Assembly: GCF_013522925.1 (NCBI RefSeq)
Contig: NZ_JAAMQU010000014.1
Location: 1 to 64,000, forward strand
Source: Pseudomonas japonica
GTDB lineage: Bacteria; Pseudomonadota; Gammaproteobacteria; Pseudomonadales; Pseudomonadaceae
Length of the DNA stretch: 64,000 bases
Direction of reading: 5' to 3'
Shown: in pieces, positions 35,773-44,325 of the stretch
Layout of the letters: each line of letters begins with the position of its first letter
How positions within the stretch are numbered: the stretch's first letter is position 1
Made by a program: the position numbers and the translations under genes
Notes under the pieces: model-generated
The model's input: the letters and a program-made list of their open reading frames with translations, nothing else
What the model was told of the DNA's origin: nothing
The model's database searches: none

Positions 35773-35807
35773 CTAGTTACACACTTCATCAGCCGGAGCC
35801 GAAAACC

Positions 35808-36179
35808 ATGTCACGACTTGCCGAATTCCGCGCTGCCGAGAAAGCCCTACAAGAGCAACTCGCGCAGCTCGAGGTAATGAAAAACGATGCAGGGCTTAAA
35901 CGGGAAATCGAATTCGAGCAGAAATTGCTTGGGCTGATGAAGGAGTATGACAAGAGCCTGCGAGATATTATCGCCCTGCTGGATCCGTCCAAGTCATCCT
36001 CTTCTCGTGCCGCCGCTCCGGCCGCCGCCCCAAAGACTCGCCGGGCACGCGTAGTGAAGGTTTATGAAAACCCGCACTCGGGTGAACTTATCGAAACCAA
36101 GGGCGGCAACCATCGTGGCTTGCGCGCCTGGAAAGACCAATATGGCGCCGACACTGTTGAAGCCTGGGTGCGCCGCTGA
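35808..36179 (+). CDS. mvaT: MvaT/TurA-family H-NS-like nucleoid protein
   Basis: 123 aa xenogeneic silencer. N-terminal coiled-coil oligomerisation half (about 1-62; LAEFRAAEKALQEQL...LKREIEFEQKLLGLM), Ser/Ala/Pro linker (62-78), and C-terminal DNA-binding domain with KVYENPHSGELIETKGGNHRGLRAWK; KGGNH is the minor-groove pincer of MvaT proteins. Binds AT-rich, often foreign, DNA. Pseudomonas species carry several paralogues; which one this is (mvaT, mvaU, turA or turB) cannot be settled here. Monocistronic with an excellent terminator. Confidence 0.9.
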   Translation: MSRLAEFRAAEKALQEQLAQLEVMKNDAGLKREIEFEQKLLGLMKEYDKSLRDIIALLDPSKSSSSRAAAPAAAPKTRRARVVKVYENPHSGELIETKGGNHRGLRAWKDQYGADTVEAWVRR

Positions 36180-36254
36180 ACGGTAATATGCTTCACGCTT
36201 TTTTCACAGGGCTACGCGCAGGATGAAGGTCGCTGAAGGAACAGCGCCCCATAT

Positions 36255-36280
36255 GCCCGCTTCGGCGGGCTTCTTCTTTT
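36255..36280 (+). terminator. rho-independent terminator
   Basis: GCCCGC at 36255-36260, TTCG tetraloop, GCGGGC at 36265-36270, then TTCTTCTTTT. A textbook intrinsic terminator about 75 bases past the mvaT stop. Confidence 0.9.
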
Positions 36281-36373
36281 CTGCCCCATGGCAGCCGCTG
36301 TATGGCCTTGCGCCCCGCGTCGTACCCCTTCCGCAGAACCGCCTCATGGCTTGCATGCATCAGGAGTAACTTC

Positions 36374-36904
36374 ATGACACTCACCACCCTCGACACCGTC
36401 CCGGGCGTTACCGCGCAGCCGGACGCCGCTACCCAGGGCTTCGTGTTCAATCACACCATGCTGCGTGTAAAGGACATCACCCGCTCGCTGGATTTCTATA
36501 CCCGTGTGCTGGGGTTCAGCCTGGTGGAAAAACGGGACTTTCCTGACGCTCAGTTCAGCCTCTACTTTCTGGCGCTGGTGGAGCGCGACAGCATTCCCCA
36601 GGACGATGCCGAGCGTAATCGCTGGATGAAGTCGATCCCCGGCGTACTTGAACTAACCCACAATCATGGTAGTGAAAACGACGCCAGCTTTGCCTATCAC
36701 AACGGCAATAGCGACCCGCGCGGCTTCGGTCATATCTGTGTATCGGTGCCCGACATTCACGCCGCTTGCGAGCGTTTCGAACAACTGGGCGTGACCTTCC
36801 AGAAACGCTTGAGCGATGGCCGCATGAAGAGCCTTGCGTTTATCAAGGACCCGGACGATTACTGGGTGGAAATCATTCAGCCCACGCCGTTGGCAAGCGA
36901 ATAA
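36374..36904 (+). CDS. gloA: lactoylglutathione lyase (glyoxalase I)
   Basis: 176 aa. Converts the methylglyoxal-glutathione hemithioacetal to S-lactoylglutathione. Metal ligands by alignment to the family: His27 (FNHTMLRVKD), Glu93 (VLELTHNHG), His120 (GFGHICVSV), Glu166 (YWVEIIQP). The long form with extra N-terminal arm, near human-enzyme length, is common in pseudomonads beside shorter Ni-type copies. ATG 36374 with AGGAG 7-8 bases upstream; earlier in-frame start at 36302 lacks homology. Stop is 4 bases from the convergent polB stop. Confidence 0.93.
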   Translation: MTLTTLDTVPGVTAQPDAATQGFVFNHTMLRVKDITRSLDFYTRVLGFSLVEKRDFPDAQFSLYFLALVERDSIPQDDAERNRWMKSIPGVLELTHNHGSENDASFAYHNGNSDPRGFGHICVSVPDIHAACERFEQLGVTFQKRLSDGRMKSLAFIKDPDDYWVEIIQPTPLASE

Positions 36905-36908
36905 CGGA

Positions 36909-39278
36909 CTAACGCCCGGGGCTGTGCTCGAACAGCCCCAACTGTTCTCCGGTCAAATCACCGAAGTCTTCCCCAATAAACGGCAAGATGGCGTCGGCCA
37001 CGGGCTGTAACTGGCGGCTGATGTAATGTTCGTAATCGAGCGGTGCCTGTCGCGCTTCCAATGGCTCGGGCCCCTGGGTAGTCATGACATAGCTGATCCA
37101 GCCGCCTCGCTGGTATTGCGCCGGGCGGCCGTGGGCATGGTTGTAGGCATCGGCCAGGCGGGCTGCCCGAACATGGGGCGGCACGTTACGAACATAGTCG
37201 GCCAATGGTCGCCGCAGGCGCTTGCGGTAAACCAGCAGCGGGTCCAGCTCCCCGGCGCGGGTCCGCCGAACATATTCGCGCACATAGCCCTGGCAGGGTT
37301 CGCCGGTGAACACCTTGAGGTACAACGCCTGCTGAAACTCCCGAGCAAGCGGTGACCAGTCGGTGCGTACCGTTTCCAACCCCTTGAATACCATACGCGG
37401 GCCTTGGCCTGCGGTTTCTACCAAGCCGGCGTAGCGTTTCTTGCTGCCTTCCTCCGCGCCACGGATGGTGGGCATCAGGAAGCGCTTGAAATGCGTTTCG
37501 AACTGCAACTCCAGGGCGCTCGTCAGGCCGAGCGTGCCAGCCAGATGTTCGCGCCACCACTGATTGACGTGCGCCAACAGCCGCGCGCCGATGGCGCTGG
37601 CTTCGTTCTCGGTGTGTTCGCGTTTCAGCCATACGAAGGTGGAATCGGTATCCCCGTAGATGACGGTGTACCCCTGGGCTTCGATCAGCTCCCGGGTTTG
37701 CCGCATGATCTGCTGGCCGCGCAGGGTTATGGAGGATGCCAGCCGAGGGTCGAAAAAGCGGCAACCAGGCGAGCCGAGCACGCCGTAGAAAGCATTCATG
37801 ATGATCTTCAACGCCTGGGCCAGCGGCACGTTGCCGTCGCGCTTGGCTTGCTCGCGGCCATTCCATACGCGCTCGACAATGGCCGGTAGTGCATGGCAGC
37901 CACGGGAGAACCAGGCATCGCGGAAACCCTCGACCGCCTCCTCCGGGGCGGCCAAACCCTCGATCAACCCTACCGGGTCAACCAGGAAGGTACGGATGAT
38001 GGAGGGGTACAGGCTTTTGTAATCCAGTACCAACACCGAGGCGTACAGCCCGGGCCGTGAATCCATCACGAAGCCTCCGGGGCTGGCCTGCGGCATACGC
38101 TCGCCGCGGTTGGGGGCCACGCGGCCAAGCCGATGCATGGCTGGCAGGTAGAGGTGATCGAACGCCGCCACGGATCCCCCGTTGCGGTCAACCGGCAGGC
38201 CGGTGACGCAGGCACGCTCCAGCATGAAAGCCAGCAGCTGGGTGTGTTCGAAAATCCGTGTAACCAGTTCGCAATCGCGCAGGTTGTACCGCGCCAGCGC
38301 AGGCTTGTCCTCGGTAAACATGCGTTCGATGGAAGCCAGGCGCTGGTACACGTTGTCGATGGCCTTGCCCTCGCCGAGCAAGGTTTGCGCGAGATGCTCG
38401 AGGCTGAAGGATTCGAACCGCCAGAACGCCGACCGAAGGCCTTCAATGCCGTCGATGATCAGGCGCCCCGCTGCCGATGCGAAGTAATGCGCATGTTCCG
38501 GATGCTCCCGCCAGCTCATGGCCTGACCGCCACGCCCGAGCAGCAGCGGCACGCCATAGCGCCGGCTATGCTCGTGCAGGATGCGCAGGTCGAACTGCAC
38601 CACGTTCCAGCCGATGATGCCGTCCGGGTCATGGTCGGCGAACCAGCCATTAAGGGCAGTCAGCAGCGCAGGCGTATCGGAAAAGTACTCAAGCTGGAAA
38701 TCCACCTCCGCCGGTTGCGAGGGGCGCGCACCCAGCATCATCACCACGCGCTGGCCGCAGCCCTCCAGGCCCACGCAGAACAGGTTGCCGTGACGGTCGG
38801 TTTCGATATCCAGGGACACCAGCCTCAGCCGCGGTCGATACGCCGGGGCGGGGCGCACGTCCCCCCGCCAGGTGTCGTCGCCCGAGGCATGCGCTATAAA
38901 AGAGACCGGGGCGGTAATGAACCGCTCCATCAGGTACCGGTCAGCGGGGCGCACGTCTGCTTCATACACATCGACCCCGCCCTGGCGCAGCCGCTGCGCC
39001 AGGTCCAGCAGTTGCCGATAATGTGTGCAATACAGGCCAGCTACCGGGCGATGGCGAAAATCCTTGAGGGACAACGCGCGGATGGACACCCCCGCTTCGC
39101 CTGAGACCAGTTGCTCGGCGCGTGCCCGTTGGGCCTGCGGCAGGAAAGCAACCTGAGGCTGACACAGCAGCCGCAGGCACAACGGGCCATCATCGGTGGC
39201 CAGCCAGAGGGTAACCTCGGTGCCCTCGGCCGTATCGGCCCAATGGCGGGTGAGGATGAAACCATGGCGCAGGGGCAA
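36909..39278 (-). CDS. polB: DNA polymerase II (family B)
   Basis: 789 aa, matching E. coli PolB (783). Proofreading exonuclease motifs SLDIETDRHGN (Exo I), GWNVVQFDL (Exo II), YNLRDCEL (Exo III); polymerase motifs DYKSLYPSII (A), KIIMNAFYGVLGS (B), YGDTDS (C). SOS-linked repair and translesion polymerase in E. coli. Start is TTG at 39278: GAGGA lies 7 bases before it and homology (GFILTRHWADT) begins 5 residues later; no ATG is nearby. I did not find a convincing LexA box in the short upstream gap. Confidence 0.95.
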   Translation of the reverse strand: MPLRHGFILTRHWADTAEGTEVTLWLATDDGPLCLRLLCQPQVAFLPQAQRARAEQLVSGEAGVSIRALSLKDFRHRPVAGLYCTHYRQLLDLAQRLRQGGVDVYEADVRPADRYLMERFITAPVSFIAHASGDDTWRGDVRPAPAYRPRLRLVSLDIETDRHGNLFCVGLEGCGQRVVMMLGARPSQPAEVDFQLEYFSDTPALLTALNGWFADHDPDGIIGWNVVQFDLRILHEHSRRYGVPLLLGRGGQAMSWREHPEHAHYFASAAGRLIIDGIEGLRSAFWRFESFSLEHLAQTLLGEGKAIDNVYQRLASIERMFTEDKPALARYNLRDCELVTRIFEHTQLLAFMLERACVTGLPVDRNGGSVAAFDHLYLPAMHRLGRVAPNRGERMPQASPGGFVMDSRPGLYASVLVLDYKSLYPSIIRTFLVDPVGLIEGLAAPEEAVEGFRDAWFSRGCHALPAIVERVWNGREQAKRDGNVPLAQALKIIMNAFYGVLGSPGCRFFDPRLASSITLRGQQIMRQTRELIEAQGYTVIYGDTDSTFVWLKREHTENEASAIGARLLAHVNQWWREHLAGTLGLTSALELQFETHFKRFLMPTIRGAEEGSKKRYAGLVETAGQGPRMVFKGLETVRTDWSPLAREFQQALYLKVFTGEPCQGYVREYVRRTRAGELDPLLVYRKRLRRPLADYVRNVPPHVRAARLADAYNHAHGRPAQYQRGGWISYVMTTQGPEPLEARQAPLDYEHYISRQLQPVADAILPFIGEDFGDLTGEQLGLFEHSPGR

Positions 39279-39336
39279 CGCGAAGTCCTCGCAGGTGGGC
39301 TGGCAAGTTTACCCGCCCTTCCCCGCTACCGACAGC

Positions 39337-39588
39337 TCAGGGTGAAATGGGGTCACTGGCCGGGAAGGTTTCGTCTACCGCATGGTCGACCTTGTCATGC
39401 CCCTTCCCCTCCTCGCGGGTTTTCACGCCCGTACTACCGCATTCGCAACCGGCCATGGCACAGGGCTCGCCGTCCAGATGATCCACCGAACAGGCCACGC
39501 AGCAGTACCACTGCCCTTTTACTTCAACCCCTTCGGTGTGCTCGGCAGTGCAGTCGCAGCCGGAACAGTTACATGTCTTGTCTGCCAT
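39337..39588 (-). CDS. bacterial metallothionein (BmtA/SmtA family)
   Basis: 83 aa. Ten Cys (6, 8, 11, 13, 29, 30, 33, 43, 48, 50) and His17 and His37 in the family pattern CxCxxCxC...YCCxxC...CxxxxCxC; binds Zn, Cd or Cu as thiolate clusters. After the domain (to about 54) comes a charged linker and the ending VDETFPASDPISP, a short motif found at the ends of unrelated small stress proteins. GGAG 6 bases before ATG 39588. 58 bases downstream, on the same strand, lies polB. Confidence 0.92.
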   Translation of the reverse strand: MADKTCNCSGCDCTAEHTEGVEVKGQWYCCVACSVDHLDGEPCAMAGCECGSTGVKTREEGKGHDKVDHAVDETFPASDPISP

Positions 39589-39683
39589 TTCAGTCTCCAG
39601 GCGCTGGGTGTAAGGCGGTGAGCCTTTTCGTTACGGCCTCAAGGTTATGAATGGCGCAGCGCGGGGGAAGTTTCCAATAACGC

Positions 39684-39714
39684 AAAAAGCGATGCCCCTT
39701 TTCAGGGGCATCGC
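39684..39714 (-). terminator. rho-independent terminator (minus strand)
   Basis: GCGATGCCCCT (39689-39699) pairs with AGGGGCATCGC (39704-39714), loop of four; read on the minus strand it is followed by TTTTT (39688-39684). It ends the transcript of the 72-codon secreted protein gene. Confidence 0.88.
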
Positions 39715-39735
39715 CTGGGTTTGCAAGGGCGTTAC

Positions 39736-39954
39736 TCAGTAGCGCTGATACTGCGAACCGAATTCCTTGCGGTTGTCGGCGACCAGTACGGCTTTGTCCT
39801 TGGCTGCCGGTTGGGCCTGGCTGGCGACGACCTTGGCGGCAGGGGCGCTGGCGGCAGCAGTGTGAGCGATCATCGAAGGCTGCTGGGGCACGGCATAAGC
39901 ACTGGCGGCGGAAAAGGCTGATACGGCGAGGGCAAGGGCGATGGCACGTTTCAT
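39736..39954 (-). CDS. small secreted Ala-rich protein, unknown function
   Basis: 72 aa. Signal peptide 1-21 (MKRAIALALAVSAFSAASAYA), then about 50 residues, Ala/Gln/Lys-rich, ending EFGSQYQRY. No Cys or domain recognised. Strong ribosome site GAAGGAG 7 bases before ATG 39954 and an excellent terminator show it is a real monocistronic gene. Exported to the periplasm; function unknown. Confidence 0.8.
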   Translation of the reverse strand: MKRAIALALAVSAFSAASAYAVPQQPSMIAHTAAASAPAAKVVASQAQPAAKDKAVLVADNRKEFGSQYQRY

Positions 39955-40070
39955 GGTAAAGCTCCTTCAGGGGGTGGGTAACTGTGTGTGGAGTAACCTT
40001 AACCGCCCTCGCCGCCGCCGGGAAAATCAACGCGCGCATAGTAAACATCAGCGCGGATGATACATCGGCG

Positions 40071-41702
40071 CTACAAGCTGAATTGCCGTACCTGCCGCTC
40101 CAGCGCCTGCGCCAGCCGCTCGATTTCTTCGGCGCTACGCGATGCACCGGCGATACCGTGGTTCGCCTGTTGCGCCATCTGTGCGATCCGCTCCACATTG
40201 CGCGCCACGTCCTGGCTGGCGGCGGATTGCTGTTGCAGGGCAACCGATATCTGATCCACGGCCGCGATGATCTTTCCCGAACCGCCGCGGATATGGTCAA
40301 TGGCCTGATTGGCCGTCTGCGCCAGGCGCAAGCCATCGTTCACCTGCTCTACGCCTACCTGCATCTTGTTGACTGCCTCGTGCGCACTGCCCTGGATCTT
40401 CTGGATCATGTCGCCAATTTCCTGGGTGGACTTGCCGGTACGCTGCGCGAGCAGGCGCACTTCGTCAGCCACTACCGCAAAGCCGCGGCCCTGTTCGCCG
40501 GCGCGGGCGGCTTCGATGGCAGCGTTGAGGGCCAGCAGGTTGGTTTGCTCGGAAATGGCCGTGATCACATTGACGATCGAGGTGATCTGCTCGATTTGCC
40601 GGCCCAGCTCGGCCACCTGGTCGGCGGAGGTCTGCACCGTTCCGGCGATCTGCCCCATGCTTTGCAGCGTTTGCTGGATAACCGCCCCGCCTTCGTGAGA
40701 TTGCTGCCCGGAGTCTGCGGAAATATCCCTGGCCTCGGTGGCGCTGTTGGCTACATGGCTGATGCTGACAGTCAATTGCTCCACGGTTGCGGCCATGGTG
40801 GCGGCCGAGCTGGACTGGTCCTGCGCGGCATTGGACAGGTCATTGGAGGTGGAAGCGATGTTGCGGGCGGCCAGCACCAGGTTCTGGCTGCCGGACAGAA
40901 TCTCGTGAATCATTTCCCGCAAGCGCTGCTGCATGGCCGCGAAAGCGGTATAAAGCTGGCCAATCTCGTCGCTGGAACGATCATCGATACGTTGGTCCAG
41001 GCGCCCGCCGGCAATGCCTCGGGCTACTTCAATCGCACCGCTGATACGGCGGCGAATGGAAGTCGAAAGGCCCGCTGCAATGCCCAGCGCGAGCAAAGCT
41101 GCCACCAGCCCGCCGATGATAAGGCTGCCTAGCGCGAAGCGTTCCGCGCCCTGCAAGGCGTCGCTGCGCGCGCCCAGCAACTTTTGCTCATCGCCGCGAA
41201 TGTCGGCCAGCAGCGCGCGCATTCCGTCCATGTGGGTTTTATCCTGGCGCGCAATAATCCGCTCGGTCAGGGCGCTCAATGGCTGGGTGCCGCCGTTCAC
41301 CTGTCGGCGCAGGGCCAGGGTGCCTTCGATGTCCTGGCTCAGCCAGGCTTGCTGAACGCCGCGCAGGTCGTCCAGGCGCTTCTGTTGCGTGGGATTGTCG
41401 GAGGTGAGCTTTTTCAGCTCGGTCCAGGCCTGCTCGAAGGTCTGGCGGCCCTGATCGTAAGGGCCAAGGAAGTCATCCTGGCCTGTAAGGGCGAAACCCC
41501 GCATGCCCGTTTCGATATTAAGCAGGCCTTCCAGGGCCTGATCGGCCCGGCCCATCACCTGGTAGGTATGGATGGTCCAGTCCACGTTGTCGTTGACTTG
41601 GGAAAACCCCTGCCGCGCCACCACCACCAGTACCACGATGATAAGGATGATCACGCCGAAACCGGCGCTCAGTTTCTGGGTGATCGAGAGCTTCGACAGC
41701 AT
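40071..41702 (-). CDS. methyl-accepting chemotaxis protein with CHASE3 sensor
   Basis: 543 aa. Helix about 9-30, periplasmic four-helix CHASE3-type domain (about 35-185; ETGMRGFALTGQDDFLGPY), helix about 190-212, HAMP (about 213-265), and the long cytoplasmic signalling coil with the conserved hairpin tip ITAISEQTNLLALNAAIEAARAGEQGRGFAVVADEVR. Signals to CheA-CheW. ATG 41702 has GAGGA at 6-7 bases; an in-frame start 15 codons earlier does not. No C-terminal CheR pentapeptide. Ligand unknown. Confidence 0.94.
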   Translation of the reverse strand: MLSKLSITQKLSAGFGVIILIIVVLVVVARQGFSQVNDNVDWTIHTYQVMGRADQALEGLLNIETGMRGFALTGQDDFLGPYDQGRQTFEQAWTELKKLTSDNPTQQKRLDDLRGVQQAWLSQDIEGTLALRRQVNGGTQPLSALTERIIARQDKTHMDGMRALLADIRGDEQKLLGARSDALQGAERFALGSLIIGGLVAALLALGIAAGLSTSIRRRISGAIEVARGIAGGRLDQRIDDRSSDEIGQLYTAFAAMQQRLREMIHEILSGSQNLVLAARNIASTSNDLSNAAQDQSSSAATMAATVEQLTVSISHVANSATEARDISADSGQQSHEGGAVIQQTLQSMGQIAGTVQTSADQVAELGRQIEQITSIVNVITAISEQTNLLALNAAIEAARAGEQGRGFAVVADEVRLLAQRTGKSTQEIGDMIQKIQGSAHEAVNKMQVGVEQVNDGLRLAQTANQAIDHIRGGSGKIIAAVDQISVALQQQSAASQDVARNVERIAQMAQQANHGIAGASRSAEEIERLAQALERQVRQFSL

Positions 41703-41805
41703 GAGAAATCCTCTGGCGGAATACGGCTTGAACAGCAGGCCGCGCAAGAGACAACTGTAGCTGCGTTACAGCGGTTGGTATCCCGGCCTGTACCGGGGCA
41801 GATCT

Positions 41806-41836
41806 CCAGGGTGGCGCAAGCGCAGCGCCACCCTGG
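41806..41836. terminator. hairpin between RcnB-like and chemoreceptor genes
   Basis: CCAGGGTGGCG at 41806-41816 and CGCCACCCTGG at 41826-41836 form a perfect 11-base stem with a 9-base loop, 16 bases after the stop of the minus-strand RcnB-like gene. No T-run. Confidence 0.65.
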
Positions 41837-41852
41837 TGGGTATTACCCGCAA

Positions 41853-42170
41853 TCACTTCTTGTCGCGAATCTCCTTGATCACCGAGTTTTCGCGATTGAC
41901 CATTACATACTTGCCTCTGATCTCAACCCATTGGGCGTTGTCGTCAGGAGCCGTCAGGCCCTTTTCCTTCCAGTTATGGATAGCGGTATCGTCGCGGGTG
42001 TACATGTCCGGGGCCTTGTCGCCGTTGGTATAGCAGCGGCCATGGCCGAGGAAGTCGGTCCATACCGCGTCAGGCTTGCAATCGCTGGGTTTTTCATCGG
42101 TCGCATTCGCCATCAGTGGGCTGAGGCACAGCAGGCCAGCCAGTACTACCGCATATCGTTTATCGCGCAT
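41853..42170 (-). CDS. RcnB-like periplasmic protein
   Basis: 105 aa. Signal peptide about 1-24 ending ANA; the mature part has two Cys (CKPD, GRCYTNG), probably a disulfide, and ends with KGLTAPDDNAQWVEIRGKYVMVNRENSVIKEI, which resembles the RcnB/YcdR fold of nickel-cobalt homeostasis proteins. Assignment is by pattern only. Two ATGs abut; the second (42170) has GAGG at 6 bases and was chosen. Divergent from the PAS hybrid kinase. Confidence 0.65.
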   Translation of the reverse strand: MRDKRYAVVLAGLLCLSPLMANATDEKPSDCKPDAVWTDFLGHGRCYTNGDKAPDMYTRDDTAIHNWKEKGLTAPDDNAQWVEIRGKYVMVNRENSVIKEIRDKK

Positions 42171-42322
42171 CATTCACCTCGTCTCAGGCGGGCAACCGGC
42201 CCACTTTCCGAAGGCCCGGCCAGTAGCCGAACCCCTTTGCGTATGGAAGCCGCCGGGGCCTGAAAGTTTCTTCGCCGCGCAGGCAAAAGCGAAACGGGGT
42301 CATAGCCGTTTGTACGTCAGGC

Positions 42323-42350
42323 TTGCAGCCGCCGCAGGGGCCGTTAAAAT
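42323..42350 (+). promoter_or_regulatory. candidate promoter of the PAS hybrid kinase gene
   Basis: TTGCAG (42323-42328), 16 bases, TAAAAT (42345-42350), 44 bases before the ATG. A good sigma-70-type match. Confidence 0.5.
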
Positions 42351-42394
42351 CAGTGTCCGGCTGAAACCCTCCGCCCTACCGAGTAAAGCCGCAG

Positions 42395-44320
42395 ATGCCC
42401 GATAGCGCTCCTTTGCATTTGATCGACGACAGCAGCCGGTACCGCCTGCTGCTCGACGCCGTTACCGATTACGCCATTTACATGCTCGGCCCCGATGGGC
42501 ACGTCACCAGCTGGAATACCGGCGCTCGCCGGTTCAAGGGCTATGAAGAGGCTGAAATTCTCGGGCACCACTTTTCCCGTTTCTATACCGAGGAAGACAA
42601 GGCCGCCGGCTTGCCCGATCGCGCGCTCGCTATTGCCGCCCGGGAGGGGCGGTTCGAGAACGAAGGCTGGCGCGTGCGCAAGGATGGCACCCGCTTCTGG
42701 TGCCACGTGGTCATCGACCCGATCTACTCGTCGGCAGGCGCAGTGCTTGGCTATGCCAAGGTTACCCGCGACCTTACCGAGCGGCGGCTGGCCGAGCAGG
42801 AATTGCGTCGCAGCGAACAGCAATTCCGGCTGCTGGTGCAGGGCGTGGTGGACTACGCCATTTACATGCTTGACCCCACGGGTGTGATCACTAACTGGAA
42901 CGCCGGGGCCCAGCGCATCAAGGGGTATCTGCCAGAGGAGGTGATCGGCAGGCATTTCTCGATGTTCTACCCCGCGGCTGAGCGCGAGCGCCAGGAGCCG
43001 CAGCGCGGGTTGCGCACCGCCTTGGCCGAGGGCCGCTTCGAGAACCAGGGCTGGCGGGTGCGCAAGGACGGCAGCACCTTCTGGGCGAACGTAGTGATCG
43101 ACCCTATCCATAACGAGGCGGGCGAGCTGATCGGCTTCGCCAAGGTGACTCGGGACATCACCGAATCCCGTGAGAAAGAGCTGGCACTGGAGCAGGCTCG
43201 CGAAGCGTTGTTCCAGTCGCAGAAGATGGAGTCGCTTGGCCAGCTCACCGGGGGCATCGCCCATGACTTCAACAACCTGCTGATGGTGGTGCTGGGCAGC
43301 CTGGAGATTGTGCGAAAACGGCTGCCCCACGACCCACGTATCACACCGTTGCTGGAGAACGCCATCCAGGGCGCCGAACGCGGCGCCTCGCTGACCAAGC
43401 GTATGCTGGCCTTCGCCCGTCGCCAGCAGCTTAGCCTGGCGCAAGTGGACCTCGGCGCAGTGATACGCGGGATGTCCGAGTTGATGCAAAGCTCGATCGG
43501 CCCCCGCATTCACATCGAGACGCGGTTCCCACTGTCTATCCGCCCTGTTATGGCCGACAGCAATCAACTGGAGCTGGCAGTGTTGAACCTGGCGGTAAAC
43601 GCCAGGGATGCCATGCCGGACGGCGGCACCTTGACGATCGAACTGCATGAGCGAGCAGTGGCCAGCGACACGCTGGGCCTGCGCGCAGGCAATTACATGT
43701 GCCTGTCCCTTCGCGACACCGGGGAAGGGATGGATTCCGCCACTCTGGCGCGTGCCACCGAGCCGTTCTTTACCACCAAGGGGATCGGCAAGGGAACCGG
43801 GCTGGGGTTGTCAATGGTGCATGGCTTGTGCGAGCAGAGCGGCGGCAAGTTCATATTGCACAGCAGCCGCCCGGGCGGCACTACCGCGCAGATGTGGTTC
43901 CCCGTAGCCGTTGGCGAAGACAGCCCCGTTTGCCCGGCGCAGCCCCCCAGTGAGGTGACAACCGCTGTAGGCCAACGTGTGATTCTGGCCGTTGACGACG
44001 ACCCGCTGATCCTCATGAGCACCACTGCCATGCTGGAAGACCTGGGTTATCAGGTGCTCCCGGCCGCCTCGGCCGAGCAGGCGATGGCACTGCTGGAGCA
44101 GCACGGAGCAGCTATCGATGGGCTGGTGACCGACAATGTGATGCCTGGTTTGTCAGGTGTGCAGCTGATCGAACGTGCCCACCGTTACCTGCCGTCGCTG
44201 CCTGCCGTGCTGGTGAGCGGCTTCGGCGAAGACACCGACGCCGCCTCTACCGCAGTGTCGCAACTGGCCAAGCCATTCGATCAGGCCATGCTCGCTCGGG
44301 TGCTCGCGAAGTTGTGGTAA
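42395..44320 (+). CDS. PAS-PAS hybrid sensor histidine kinase with receiver
   Basis: 641 aa, soluble. Two nearly duplicate PAS domains (about 15-135 and 140-262; both carry DYAIYMLxPxG, GRFEN(E/Q)GWRVRKDG and VTRD(L/I)TE), HisKA with GGIAHDFNNLL and phospho-acceptor His290, HATPase (NLAVNARDAM, DTGEGM, GTGLGLSMVHG) and C-terminal receiver with Asp580 (VTDNVMPG) and Lys in AKPFD. The HDFNN H-box is the subclass common in plant-associated bacteria, including light or redox sensors; no flavin-binding Cys (NCRFLQ) is present, so blue light is not supported. No partner regulator is adjacent. Confidence 0.93.
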   Translation: MPDSAPLHLIDDSSRYRLLLDAVTDYAIYMLGPDGHVTSWNTGARRFKGYEEAEILGHHFSRFYTEEDKAAGLPDRALAIAAREGRFENEGWRVRKDGTRFWCHVVIDPIYSSAGAVLGYAKVTRDLTERRLAEQELRRSEQQFRLLVQGVVDYAIYMLDPTGVITNWNAGAQRIKGYLPEEVIGRHFSMFYPAAERERQEPQRGLRTALAEGRFENQGWRVRKDGSTFWANVVIDPIHNEAGELIGFAKVTRDITESREKELALEQAREALFQSQKMESLGQLTGGIAHDFNNLLMVVLGSLEIVRKRLPHDPRITPLLENAIQGAERGASLTKRMLAFARRQQLSLAQVDLGAVIRGMSELMQSSIGPRIHIETRFPLSIRPVMADSNQLELAVLNLAVNARDAMPDGGTLTIELHERAVASDTLGLRAGNYMCLSLRDTGEGMDSATLARATEPFFTTKGIGKGTGLGLSMVHGLCEQSGGKFILHSSRPGGTTAQMWFPVAVGEDSPVCPAQPPSEVTTAVGQRVILAVDDDPLILMSTTAMLEDLGYQVLPAASAEQAMALLEQHGAAIDGLVTDNVMPGLSGVQLIERAHRYLPSLPAVLVSGFGEDTDAASTAVSQLAKPFDQAMLARVLAKLW

Positions 44321-44325
44321 GGCTC

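Noticed and set aside
42395..43180. PAS domains of the hybrid kinase as a LOV blue-light sensor
   Set aside because: The flavin-binding NCRFLQ-type Cys motif is missing in both copies.
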